A DNA stretch of 9,075 nt from UBA8752 sp040261275 (lineage in GTDB: Bacteria; Bacteroidota; Bacteroidia; Flavobacteriales_D; Sanyastnellaceae), in NCBI GenBank assembly GCA_040261275.1, contig JBDQOI010000059.1, forward strand, positions 1 to 9,075. The letters run 5' to 3'. The translations under genes and the position numbers were made by a program. Positions 1-6,975 of this stretch are shown one piece after another. Each line of letters starts with the position of its first letter. Positions within the stretch are counted from its first letter, which is position 1. Below the pieces are notes generated by a model. It had not been told where the DNA came from. It worked only from the letters and a program-made list of their open reading frames with translations, and ran no database searches.

Positions 1-227
1 TCCTGGCAACCGCCGACTTCGTCTTCGTCGCAGATGCCATCTTCGTCGGCATCGTTGAGGCAGTTTCCATCGCAGTCGAGACCGGCGTCTGCGTAGGTGC
101 AGGATCCGTCGTCATCGGTAGCGGAAGGATTGTAGTTACAGGCGCTGGCGTCCTGGCAACCGCCGACTTCGTCTTCGTCGCAGATGCCATCTTCGTCGGC
201 ATCGTTGAGGCAGTTTCCATCGCAGTC
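1..227. repeat. Perfect 77-bp direct repeat, period 150 bp (copies 1-77 and 151-227)
   Basis: Bases 1-77 and 151-227 are identical, including all third codon positions, and both start tcctggcaaccgcc. They diverge immediately at 78/228, and bases 78-150 do not match 228 onward except at conserved codons. The period is exactly 50 codons. Identity over synonymous sites points to recent duplication, slippage or gene conversion within the repeat region. The left copy begins at the window edge, so the true length of identity could be greater than 77 bp. Confidence 0.95.
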
Positions 228-326
228 CAGGTTGGCAGCACCGTAAAGGTCGAGCGGGAATTCGCACGTGCCATCATCGGTCGTCGCCTCAGCGTTGAAG
301 TTGCATGCAGCAGCATCGGTACAACC
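1..326 (-). repeat. Tandem 50-55 residue Cys/Asp-rich repeat array (continues past the left edge)
   Basis: On the minus strand the coding sequence has unit 1 (residues 236-290, 55 aa), unit 2 (291-340, 50 aa) and the first three residues of unit 3. Each unit has a front half (GCxDxxACNxNxxATxDDGxC) and a back half (DCDGNCLNDADEDGICDEDE, then VG). The front halves match only at protein level. The back halves, plus the first residues of the next unit, are identical in DNA. The extra five residues of unit 1 lie between the halves. Total copy number is unknown because the array leaves the window. Confidence 0.9.
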
Positions 327-1031
327 GTCAACCTCCGATCCTGCGCCAAAGTAAAAGGTGTCGCGGAACTCGTCCTGTCCATCGCCTTGGATGAACACTT
401 GACAGTACATCTGACCACTGATTTCTCCTGTGGTGGTCATCTGAGCGACGAGCACTTTCAAATCATCTCCTGCAATGCCATTGGCATCGCCATTGAGTGC
501 GTACCAAGCTCCCCCGATGAGGTCATCGATAACAATGTTTCCACCGTCGATACCACCACCTGGGTCAAAGTTGGTCACCCAAGGGTTGGAACTGGCTTGC
601 ACCGTGCTGACGGCAGCTTCTCCAGCGAGCGCATCGGGCACACCCTCCAAACCAATGGTCACCCAACTGTCGTAAGCCAGGTCGGGGTAGACCGCGAACA
701 ACAAGCTATTGATTCCATTGGGCGTTGCAGCGCCAAGGGTAGCATGGTAGAAGTTCGTTGTGGTGTTGATGTACGTTGGATTCGTGATGTCACCCGAAAC
801 GGACGACATAAAGTCGGTCGCGTTGTTCATGGTGACATAAATCCGTGAACAGGAGTACCCGGTGAGGTCGGTCACACCCAAGGCACCGGCAAGGATGCCG
901 ATGTCCTCGGTCACGGTCTCAATGGAGATGTCATAACCTTCAGGAGCCGGAGCCGAGTTGATCGACTGGGTGAAAGCGGGGGTACAGAAGAGGGCGAAAA
1001 ACAGCCCGAGAAGCAAGCGGTAGGGGTTCAT
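1..1031 (-). CDS. Secreted Cys/Asp-rich repeat protein, C-terminal part outside window
   Basis: The gene reads leftward from the ATG at 1031 and has no stop before the window edge, so 343 residues are visible. Residues 1-22 look like a Sec signal peptide: MNPYR, a hydrophobic run of L, F and A, then a likely cut near AFT-QS. Residues 23-235 form a domain I cannot name; it contains YDSWVTIG (120-127) and several Asn/Gly/Asp-rich loops. From G236 come tandem repeats starting GCxDxxACNxN and containing DCDGNC and DEDGICDEDE. The first unit is 55 residues, the second 50, and a third begins at 341. Regular Asp/Glu plus paired Cys suggests calcium-stabilised, disulfide-bonded surface repeats, somewhat like thrombospondin type 3 motifs; this is inference. 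Similar repeats occur in large exported proteins of marine Bacteroidota, often ending in a sorting domain, which cannot be checked here. The substrate or ligand is unknown. The gene call is firm; the function is open. Confidence 0.88.
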   Translation of the reverse strand, partial: MNPYRLLLGLFFALFCTPAFTQSINSAPAPEGYDISIETVTEDIGILAGALGVTDLTGYSCSRIYVTMNNATDFMSSVSGDITNPTYINTTTNFYHATLGAATPNGINSLLFAVYPDLAYDSWVTIGLEGVPDALAGEAAVSTVQASSNPWVTNFDPGGGIDGGNIVIDDLIGGAWYALNGDANGIAGDDLKVLVAQMTTTGEISGQMYCQVFIQGDGQDEFRDTFYFGAGSEVDGCTDAAACNFNAEATTDDGTCEFPLDLYGAANLDCDGNCLNDADEDGICDEDEVGGCQDASACNYNPSATDDDGSCTYADAGLDCDGNCLNDADEDGICDEDEVGGCQ

Positions 1032-1072
1032 GGTGCCTTTGGAATAAGCGAATAGCATCAAGATAAGTCCTA

Positions 1073-1103
1073 CAAATATGCGAATTAAATCGACGAATGG
1101 CAA
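1073..1103 (-). promoter_or_regulatory. Candidate Bacteroidota-type promoter for the secreted repeat protein
   Basis: On the minus strand, TTG (1103-1101) is followed after 20 nt by CATATTTG (1080-1073). This matches the Bacteroidota vegetative promoter pattern TTG-N~19-TAnnTTTG at seven of eight -7 positions. It would give a leader of roughly 35 nt before the ATG at 1031. An exact TAnnTTTG match, TATATTTG, lies at 1108-1101 but lacks a TTG at the right distance upstream. The region is strikingly AT-rich compared with its flanks. The call rests on sequence pattern only. Confidence 0.5.
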
Positions 1104-1188
1104 ATATATTTTAATTCATCGACTGATTTAAGCTTCTCGTCGACGAAAAACAATGAGGCAAGGAGCGTATAATCAGAGCGCCCAGCGC

Positions 1189-1203
1189 CCTGTTCCGAAC
1201 AGG
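1189..1203 (-). terminator. Short perfect inverted repeat downstream of leuS, possible weak terminator
   Basis: cctgttc and gaacagg are perfectly complementary around a single base, 18-32 nt past the leuS stop codon. In RNA this could fold as a 5-bp stem (CCUGU/ACAGG) with a 5-nt loop. No U-tract follows on the minus strand, so it is not a standard intrinsic terminator. It could also be an operator-like palindrome or chance. It is listed because it is the only clear hairpin between leuS and the next gene. Confidence 0.25.
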
Positions 1204-1220
1204 CAAATGAGGTTGGAGTT

Positions 1221-4028
1221 TTACCCGACGATGTTGATGATGCGCCCAGGAACGACGATCACCTTTTTCGGAGCGCGCCCATCCAATTGCTTGGCGGTAC
1301 GCTCATCGGCCAGCACCGCGGCCTCGACATCCGCGGGGGAGGCGTCTGTGGCCACGTTGAATTGGAAGCGCACCTTGCCGTTGAATTGAACGGGGTATTG
1401 AACTTCAGCTTCGACCAGTTTGGAGGCATCCCACTTCGGCCAATCCGCATCCACCACGGATCCGTTTCCGCCGCACATTTCCCAGAGCTCCTCTGCCAGG
1501 TGGGGCGCATAGGGAGCAAGTGTGGCGGCCAATGGCTGCAGGACGGCGCGCTCATGGGCGCCCGCTTCGGTGAGTTCGTTGACCCCAATCATGAGGGCGC
1601 TCACCACCGTGTTCCAGCTCAAACGCTCGAGGTCTTCGGTGACCTTTTTGATGGTCTTGTGCAAGGCGCGTTCTGCCTCGGGTGACGGAGTGCCTTCGTT
1701 GACCAGCACCTCTCCGTCGGCATTGCGGTAGAGCCGTGAAAGCTTGCGCAGGAATCCGTGCACGCCATTGATGCCCTGCGTATCCCAGGGCTTGGCCTGC
1801 TCCAGCGGGCCCAGGAACATCTCGTAGCAACGCAAGGTGTCCGCGCCGTAGCGCTCCACAAGGTCGTCCGGGTTTTCGACGTTGTATTTGGACTTGGACA
1901 TCTTCTCCACCTCGCTTCCGCAGCGATACTGCCCCTCTTCGTCCAGGATAAACTCCGCATCGGCAAATTCCCGACGCCACGCCTTGAAGCCATCCAAGTC
2001 GAGTACATCGTTCTTTACCAAGCTAATGTCCACATGCAGCCGCTGGGTGCGGTGGGCCTTCCGCTGCTCGAAAGAGACGAAGGTGTTGGTGCCCTCCACG
2101 CGGTAGACGAAGCTGCTCCGACCCAGGATCATCCCCTGGTTGATCATTTTGGCAAAGGGCTCGTCGAACCCGATGAGGTCGAGGTCGAAAAGGAACTTGG
2201 TCCAGAAACGGCTGTACAGGAGGTGTCCGGTGCCGTGCTCTGCGCCACCTACATACAAATCGACCTGGCCCCAATAGTCGCTCTTGGACCGGTCACACAA
2301 TGACGCCGCATTGTGCGGGTCCATGTAGCGCAGGAAATACCAGCTCGATCCGGCCCAACCCGGCATGGTGTTGAATTCCATACGGTCACCGCGCCGCACA
2401 TTCCAATGTTCGGCACGGGCCAAGGGGGGGTCCCCTTCTTCAGTGGGCAGATAGGCATCCACCTCGGGGAGCAGCACCTGCTCACCCTCGAGCAATTTGG
2501 GCACGCCCCCCTCGTAGTAGACAGGGAAGGGCTCGCCCCAATAGCGTTGCCGACTGAAAACGGCATCGCGCAATCGGTAGTTGACCCGTGGTTCCGCGAA
2601 ACCGGCGGCCGCCGTTTCCTCGATGGCGCGAGGCAAGGCTTCCTCACAACGAAGCCCATCCCACTCCCCGCTGTTGCACAGGACGGCTTGCTTATCGGAT
2701 TCAGCGCCCGCCTCGATGTCGTGCCCTTCGAAAATGGGGGGGATGGGCAAATCGAAGGCCTTGGCGAATTCCCAGTCGCGCTGGTCCCCTGCAGGGACAG
2801 CCATGACCGCCCCCGTGCCGTAACCGGCCAGGACATAATCTGCAATCCAGATGGGCATGGCCTCGCCCGAAAGCGGGTGGACCGCATGGGCGCCGGTGAA
2901 GCACCCGGTCACCCCCCGGTCACCCGCCATGCGCTCGCGCTCGCTTCGCGAAGCGGTCTCTTGCACATAACCATCCACCGCTGCACGTTGGTCGGCTGTA
3001 GTAATCAGGTCCACCAGATCATGCTCTGGGGCGAGCACCAAGAAATTGGCGCCGTGCAGGGTGTCGGGCCGGGTCGAGAAGACCTCGATCCGTTGGCCCG
3101 TGTGACCCTCGATTTCAAACCGAAGCTGCGACCCCGTGGACTTTCCAATCCAGTTGCGCTGCACCTCCTTGATGCTATCCGACCAATCAATGGTGTCCAG
3201 ACCCTGCAGTAAGCGGTCGGCGTAGGCGGTGATGCGCATCATCCATTGTCGCATCTTCTTGCGGACGACCGGGTGGCCGCCCCTTTCGCTTTTTCCTCCG
3301 ATGACTTCATCGTTGGCGAGCACGGTGCCCAAGGCGGGACACCAGTTCACTTCGCTATCGGCCAGGTAGGCCAGGCGGTAGGCCATCAGGACGTCACTGC
3401 GTCCGGTGTCATCCAGTGCGTTCCACTGGTCAGCCGTGAAATGTCCATCAAACGTGGGACCCCAGTGGTTTTGACCGGCCTCATGGAGGTGATCCTGTCC
3501 GCATATCCAGGCCACATCGGCATTTCCCGCTTGTGAGAAAACCGATACCAATTCGGATATGGAAACGGCCTTGTTCGCAGCACGGTCGTATCCGTGTTCG
3601 AATAACCGGGCGAAAATCCATTGCGTCCAACGGTAGTAATCGGGACTGCTGGTGCGGACCTCGCGGCTCCAATCGTAGCTGAAGCCCAACAAGTCGAGCT
3701 GGCTTCGGTAGCGCGCGATGTTGCGCTCGGTCGTGATGGCGGGATGTTGCCCGGTCTGGATGGCGTATTGCTCCGCCGGAAGCCCAAAGCTGTCGTATCC
3801 CTGCGGGTGGAGCACATTGAATCCGCATTGCCGCTTGTAGCGGGCAATGACATCGGAAGCGATGTACCCCAGTGGATGGCCCACGTGCAGTCCGGCTCCG
3901 CTCGGGTAGGGGAACATGTCCAGCACGTAGAATTTTTTCCGGTTCGCGTCTTCCTTGACGGCATAGGTTTCCTGCTCAACCCAGCGCCCGCGCCATTTGT
4001 CTTCGATGGCCTTGAAATCGTACTCCAT
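1221..4028 (-). CDS. leuS: Leucyl-tRNA synthetase
   Basis: This class I aminoacyl-tRNA synthetase charges tRNA-Leu with leucine in the cytoplasm and edits mischarged products. The protein is 935 aa from the ATG at 4028. An in-frame ATG 39 bp upstream (4067) would add 13 residues unlike the family, while MEYDF at 4028 fits the usual N-terminus. The HIGH-type motif is HVGH (48-51) after MFPYPSGAG. The CP1 editing domain spans roughly residues 230-430, with STRPDT (318-323) and the conserved Asp of GDQRD (414-418). The KMSKS signature is at 709-713. GGAEHGTGHLLYSRFW (594-609) precedes an insertion of about 70 residues before KMSKS, and another long insertion occupies 150-225; both are typical of Bacteroidota LeuRS. 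The anticodon-binding and C-terminal domains end in VPGRIINIVG, so the gene is complete. It diverges from the deacetylase gene. A TATCTTCG at 4054-4047 resembles a -7 box but has no matching TTG. Confidence 0.97.
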   Translation of the reverse strand: MEYDFKAIEDKWRGRWVEQETYAVKEDANRKKFYVLDMFPYPSGAGLHVGHPLGYIASDVIARYKRQCGFNVLHPQGYDSFGLPAEQYAIQTGQHPAITTERNIARYRSQLDLLGFSYDWSREVRTSSPDYYRWTQWIFARLFEHGYDRAANKAVSISELVSVFSQAGNADVAWICGQDHLHEAGQNHWGPTFDGHFTADQWNALDDTGRSDVLMAYRLAYLADSEVNWCPALGTVLANDEVIGGKSERGGHPVVRKKMRQWMMRITAYADRLLQGLDTIDWSDSIKEVQRNWIGKSTGSQLRFEIEGHTGQRIEVFSTRPDTLHGANFLVLAPEHDLVDLITTADQRAAVDGYVQETASRSERERMAGDRGVTGCFTGAHAVHPLSGEAMPIWIADYVLAGYGTGAVMAVPAGDQRDWEFAKAFDLPIPPIFEGHDIEAGAESDKQAVLCNSGEWDGLRCEEALPRAIEETAAAGFAEPRVNYRLRDAVFSRQRYWGEPFPVYYEGGVPKLLEGEQVLLPEVDAYLPTEEGDPPLARAEHWNVRRGDRMEFNTMPGWAGSSWYFLRYMDPHNAASLCDRSKSDYWGQVDLYVGGAEHGTGHLLYSRFWTKFLFDLDLIGFDEPFAKMINQGMILGRSSFVYRVEGTNTFVSFEQRKAHRTQRLHVDISLVKNDVLDLDGFKAWRREFADAEFILDEEGQYRCGSEVEKMSKSKYNVENPDDLVERYGADTLRCYEMFLGPLEQAKPWDTQGINGVHGFLRKLSRLYRNADGEVLVNEGTPSPEAERALHKTIKKVTEDLERLSWNTVVSALMIGVNELTEAGAHERAVLQPLAATLAPYAPHLAEELWEMCGGNGSVVDADWPKWDASKLVEAEVQYPVQFNGKVRFQFNVATDASPADVEAAVLADERTAKQLDGRAPKKVIVVPGRIINIVG

Positions 4029-4097
4029 TCCCGAGAGGTGAAGCCGCGAAGATACCGAGGCAACCAAGGTGTGCGACTTGTGCCTGAAATTGCACCC

Positions 4098-4727
4098 GTG
4101 TACGCCACCCGCATGCCTTCAGCCGTCCCCGCCCTGTTTCCGGAATTCCGGTGGACGGGAGAAGCGGCATCGTCTGAGGTTCACCTGACTTTCGACGACG
4201 GGCCCCATCCAGAGTGGACCCCACGCATCTTGGATATGCTGGCGGAACAAGGCCACAAGGCCACATTTTTCTGTGTGGGAGAGAACATCGAAAGGCACCC
4301 CGAAGTGTTCGATCGAATCCGCAGGGAGGGACACAGTTGGGGCAACCACACCATGCGCCACGAGTCGGGTTGGACCACAGGCCATTTCGAGTACCTCAAG
4401 AGTTTCCTGGCATGTGAGGCGATCACCCGGTCGGGTTTGTTTCGCCCGCCTTATGGCAGGATCAGGCGGGCGCAGGCAAGGGCAATCACGGCGCGCTGCG
4501 AGGTTGTGATGTGGGATTTGCTGACGGGCGACTTTGATACCCGAAGGACGGCTGAAGAATGCCTGGAGAGCACCCTTCGTCATTTTGTGCCGGGGTCGAT
4601 CGCCGTCCTGCACGACAGCGACAAAGCCGCTCAAAGGACCATGGGTTTGCTTCGGGGCATGTTGGCCACGATGAACAGCCAGGGATGGAGAGGCAAGGGT
4701 CTAAAGATGCCTCGCCGGTGGGATTGA
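4098..4727 (+). CDS. Polysaccharide deacetylase (NodB homology, carbohydrate esterase 4-like)
   Basis: The product is a 209-aa metal-dependent deacetylase that probably removes acetyl groups from N-acetylated sugars; the true substrate (peptidoglycan, exopolysaccharide or other) cannot be told. All five NodB motifs are visible: TFDDGP with the catalytic and metal Asp pair at 33-34, HTMRH (84-88) with two metal His, RPPYG (116-120), WDLLTGDFD (139-147) and VLHDS (170-174) with the final His. I chose the GTG at 4098 because YATRMPSAVPALFPEFRW then aligns with the usual short N-terminus (Y-x-V-K-T-P...LFP..W) of Bacteroidota homologues. The ATG at 4113 (204 aa) and a GTG at 4080 are alternatives. 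No signal peptide is evident. The frame stays open far upstream across leuS, but that part is antisense to a strong gene and not family-like. The gene diverges from leuS and is followed by the receiver gene after 73 bp. Confidence 0.87.
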   Translation: MYATRMPSAVPALFPEFRWTGEAASSEVHLTFDDGPHPEWTPRILDMLAEQGHKATFFCVGENIERHPEVFDRIRREGHSWGNHTMRHESGWTTGHFEYLKSFLACEAITRSGLFRPPYGRIRRAQARAITARCEVVMWDLLTGDFDTRRTAEECLESTLRHFVPGSIAVLHDSDKAAQRTMGLLRGMLATMNSQGWRGKGLKMPRRWD

Positions 4728-4743
4728 CGGAAGATTCCCACAA

Positions 4744-4793
4744 GGGCAAATCCTATTCGGCTACCTGATTTTCAGGGATTTGCTCGGATTTTT
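4744..4793 (+). promoter_or_regulatory. Inverted repeat GCAAATCC...GGATTTGC between deacetylase and receiver genes
   Basis: gcaaatcc (4746-4753) and ggatttgc (4776-4783) are perfect inverted copies. G-U and G-C pairs extend the possible stem to 4744-4754/4775-4785 with a 20-nt loop. A second direct ggattt follows at 4786-4791, 10 bp after the first, and merges into five T at 4789-4793. The hairpin plus T-run could end deacetylase transcription. Equally, three GGATTT half-sites, two of them one helical turn apart, could bind a regulator just upstream of the receiver ATG at 4801. The long loop and AT-rich stem make either reading tentative. Confidence 0.35.
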
Positions 4794-4800
4794 ACAAGGC

Positions 4801-5232
4801 ATGTTGTCTTCCGATTATCCTCTCAGTGTCCTGTACATCGACGACGATGAAATGGCCTTGACCATTACCCAGTTGCAATTGCTGAATGCGGGAATTCACA
4901 TGGAAGCCACTTCCGATGCACTCGAGGCGGTAGGCATCATGACCTCACAGGAGCTGGACCTCATCCTGTTGGACTCCGTCATGCCGACCATAGATGGTGT
5001 AGAGTTTCTGCAATTGATGCGCTCCCTGCAATTGAATCACCCTGTCGTGTTCCTCACGGGTCACGGGGTGGAAGAATTGCGCGAGGCCGTCCTGGAGTTC
5101 TCGGTGCTGGACGTGTTGGACAAGCAGGCCGACCGCATGGATTTACCCGACCGCTTGAGGGCCCTTCACGCGGCACACGTGGGCAAAACAGTCAAGAATT
5201 CTGCCCCTCCCGGGCATCGCGGAGCATCTTGA
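4801..5232 (+). CDS. Single-domain response regulator (CheY-like receiver)
   Basis: The product is a 143-aa stand-alone receiver domain, expected to be phosphorylated on Asp by a histidine kinase and to signal by protein contact, since no DNA-binding or enzymatic output domain follows. The acidic pocket is D14-D15-D16 after VLYI, the phospho-acceptor is D58 in LILLDSVMP, the switch Thr is T86 in VVFLTGHG, and the conserved Lys is K108 in LDKQ. I chose the ATG at 4801; an in-frame TTG at 4780 would add seven residues. The last 13 residues (from about 131) are a low-complexity tail that overlaps the end of the opposing DUF349 gene by 41 bp. No kinase gene is nearby, so the partner is unknown. 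The deacetylase just upstream on the same strand is a possible co-transcribed neighbour. Confidence 0.88.
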   Translation: MLSSDYPLSVLYIDDDEMALTITQLQLLNAGIHMEATSDALEAVGIMTSQELDLILLDSVMPTIDGVEFLQLMRSLQLNHPVVFLTGHGVEELREAVLEFSVLDVLDKQADRMDLPDRLRALHAAHVGKTVKNSAPPGHRGAS

Positions 5233-6922
5233 GTTTTTTCTTGATTTCCTCCATTTCTCGCCGGTCCACCTCAATCTTTTTCTGGAAGTCGGCCATGATG
5301 GAGGCCGCTCCCTTTCCGGTGAAGATGCTCATGTTGTTCTCGTACTGAGTAACGCGCTTGCGGAGCCGGTCCATCTTCTCCCGCAGGATTCGATCCTCCT
5401 TGCGCGCCATGTGGTCCGCACCTTCTCCCGATACGAGGCTCTTCACCCTTTGCTGATAAGCTTCCACAGACCGCTCGCTCCTCTTCTCACCGAGGGCATC
5501 AAATTTGGCGTCCATGGCCGTTCGGTAGCGGTCCACAATCTGCTCGAAAACGCGGCGCGGCACATGTCCACTTTCAGCCCACCGCTGAGAAAAGGCCTTG
5601 AGCGCGCCGAGGTCATTTCCGTGGTTTCCTGAAAGTTCGAACGCTTCGATTTCCTGAATCAGCTCTTCCTTCGCTTTCTGATTGGCCTTGTATTCCTTGT
5701 CCCGATCGGCGAATTGAGCTTTGCGTGCGGAGAAGAACTGGTCACAGGCACCGCGGAATTTCCGCCACAAGCGGTTTTCATCGCGGGGACCGGCTGAACC
5801 CAATTCCTTCCACTCTTTTTGGAGCGCCATCAATCGGTCGGCGGTGTTCTTCCAATCGGTGCTTTCGGACAGGCCCGCGGCCTCTTCAGCGATCTCATTC
5901 TTGCGGCTGCGAACCTTGGATTGAGCCTCGCGAACATCGGCAAAGGCCGCATCGCGCTTTTGGAAGAACAAGTCGCACAATCCGCGGAATTGATCCCAAA
6001 CCTCTTGCTCGTCTTTCCTGCCGGCAAATCCAACGTCCTTCCATCGCTTTTGGACGTCCTTGACTTTCTCTGCCTGCGCAGGCCATGCACCGGCATCGGC
6101 TATCTCCTCTTCGACGAGGGTCCGAACCTCTTCCACGAGGGCTTGCTTGGCCTCGAGGTTTTGCTGCATCCCCTCACGGATCTTGTCGTAGTGCGCCTTG
6201 ATCTCATCCAGCGCCCCTCGGGTATGGCCGAAAAAGGTGTCGGCCATCTGCTCATAGGTCTCTCTGGGACTGGGACCGATGTCGAACCAAGCCTTCATGT
6301 AGCTGCGCGCGAGCAACTCCTTTTCCTTCAAGTCCGTCACCGTACCGAGCTGCGCGGCCTGTTCGATGAGGCCCTCCTTTTTCTTGAGGTTCACCTGAAG
6401 GTCATGCTCCTGCAGCTGCTTGTAAATGTTGACGTTGTAGAAGAATTCGTCCCGAAGCCGGTGCCAGGCGTCGTGCACTTCGCGGTATTGGTCACCGGGA
6501 ACATTGCCGACTGCGTTCCACTCCTGTGTCAGCGCATTGAAGGCATCGAACATCTTGCCGATGTGCTCTTCGTTCGCCACCAACTCCTTCATGGACTGAA
6601 GAATGGTCTGTTTCTTTTCTAGGTTGGCCCGCTGCTCGGCCGCTACCTTTTCCCGCCAGGCTTTTTCCCGCTCTCGGAACGACGCATACATCTCGTCGTT
6701 CCGGGCGTCTTCCTCATCGGGTTGATAGGTGAATCGAATGGGCTCCTCGCCGGCCTCCGGGGCGGGACGCTCTTCGGCGTCGAATGCGGCCCGTTGGGTC
6801 GCTACATCCTTTTCCCGGGCGTCTTTGTACACTTCGAATGCCGTGCGGACTTCAACCCGCACAGATTCGATTTCCGGGTTCTCCAGCAACGTGGCAATGC
6901 GCTGATTGATCTCGGCTTTCAT
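5192..6922 (-). CDS. DUF349 repeat protein
   Basis: This 576-aa protein is highly charged, mostly predictably helical, and has no signal peptide or membrane segment, so it is probably cytoplasmic. Five DUF349-type units can be aligned on a conserved Trp followed by a Gly and an aromatic-rich helix: W135, W212, W294, W371 and W448, spaced 77, 82, 77 and 77 residues. The clearest are RWKDVGFAG...QFRGLCDLFF (293-320) and EWKELGSAG...KFRGACDQFF (370-397). An acidic, Pro/Glu-rich linker occupies about 45-75, and the C-terminus (505-572) looks like a coiled coil around MSIFTGKGA (531-539). Proteins of this layout are common in Bacteroidota; their molecular role is not established, and I do not assign one. 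The start is the ATG at 6922, 53 bp from the divergent recX start. The 3' end overlaps the receiver gene tail to tail. Confidence 0.9.
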   Translation of the reverse strand: MKAEINQRIATLLENPEIESVRVEVRTAFEVYKDAREKDVATQRAAFDAEERPAPEAGEEPIRFTYQPDEEDARNDEMYASFREREKAWREKVAAEQRANLEKKQTILQSMKELVANEEHIGKMFDAFNALTQEWNAVGNVPGDQYREVHDAWHRLRDEFFYNVNIYKQLQEHDLQVNLKKKEGLIEQAAQLGTVTDLKEKELLARSYMKAWFDIGPSPRETYEQMADTFFGHTRGALDEIKAHYDKIREGMQQNLEAKQALVEEVRTLVEEEIADAGAWPAQAEKVKDVQKRWKDVGFAGRKDEQEVWDQFRGLCDLFFQKRDAAFADVREAQSKVRSRKNEIAEEAAGLSESTDWKNTADRLMALQKEWKELGSAGPRDENRLWRKFRGACDQFFSARKAQFADRDKEYKANQKAKEELIQEIEAFELSGNHGNDLGALKAFSQRWAESGHVPRRVFEQIVDRYRTAMDAKFDALGEKRSERSVEAYQQRVKSLVSGEGADHMARKEDRILREKMDRLRKRVTQYENNMSIFTGKGAASIMADFQKKIEVDRREMEEIKKKLKMLRDAREGQNS

Positions 6923-6975
6923 CTCGTTTTGTTGGCTTCGTCAGGCGTTCCCGACGGTTTGCAATTGGCAACTCC

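Noticed and set aside
1..227. Could the 77-bp repeats be a CRISPR or mobile element?
   Set aside because: The repeats are in frame, translate to conserved Cys/Asp motifs with a 50-codon period, and are far longer than CRISPR repeats.
387..848. A plus-strand open frame of 153 codons opposite the secreted protein gene
   Set aside because: The minus strand has a signal peptide, domain and repeats in one continuous frame. The plus-strand product is unlike any family I know.
2424..2430. Run of seven G in leuS as a possible frameshift or phase-variation site
   Set aside because: The reading frame is intact on both sides with family-like sequence, and one short run in a housekeeping gene is weak evidence.
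2770..2795. LeuRS editing motif reads PAGDQRD where E. coli has PGHDQRD
   Set aside because: The key Asp is kept, and as far as I recall Gly in place of His is usual in Bacteroidota LeuRS, so it is not evidence of lost editing.
2313..3212. A long (299-codon) plus-strand open frame opposite leuS
   Set aside because: It lies entirely antisense to a complete leuS with all family motifs, and its translation shows no recognisable domain. Such frames are common opposite GC-rich genes.
3621..4097. Upstream extension of the deacetylase frame across leuS
   Set aside because: The extension is antisense to leuS codons and does not resemble the NodB family, whose homologues begin close to 4098-4113.
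5819..6622. A plus-strand 267-codon frame opposite the DUF349 gene
   Set aside because: It mirrors the DUF349 coding sequence, and its Leu-rich translation is what antisense of Glu/Lys-rich helices gives.
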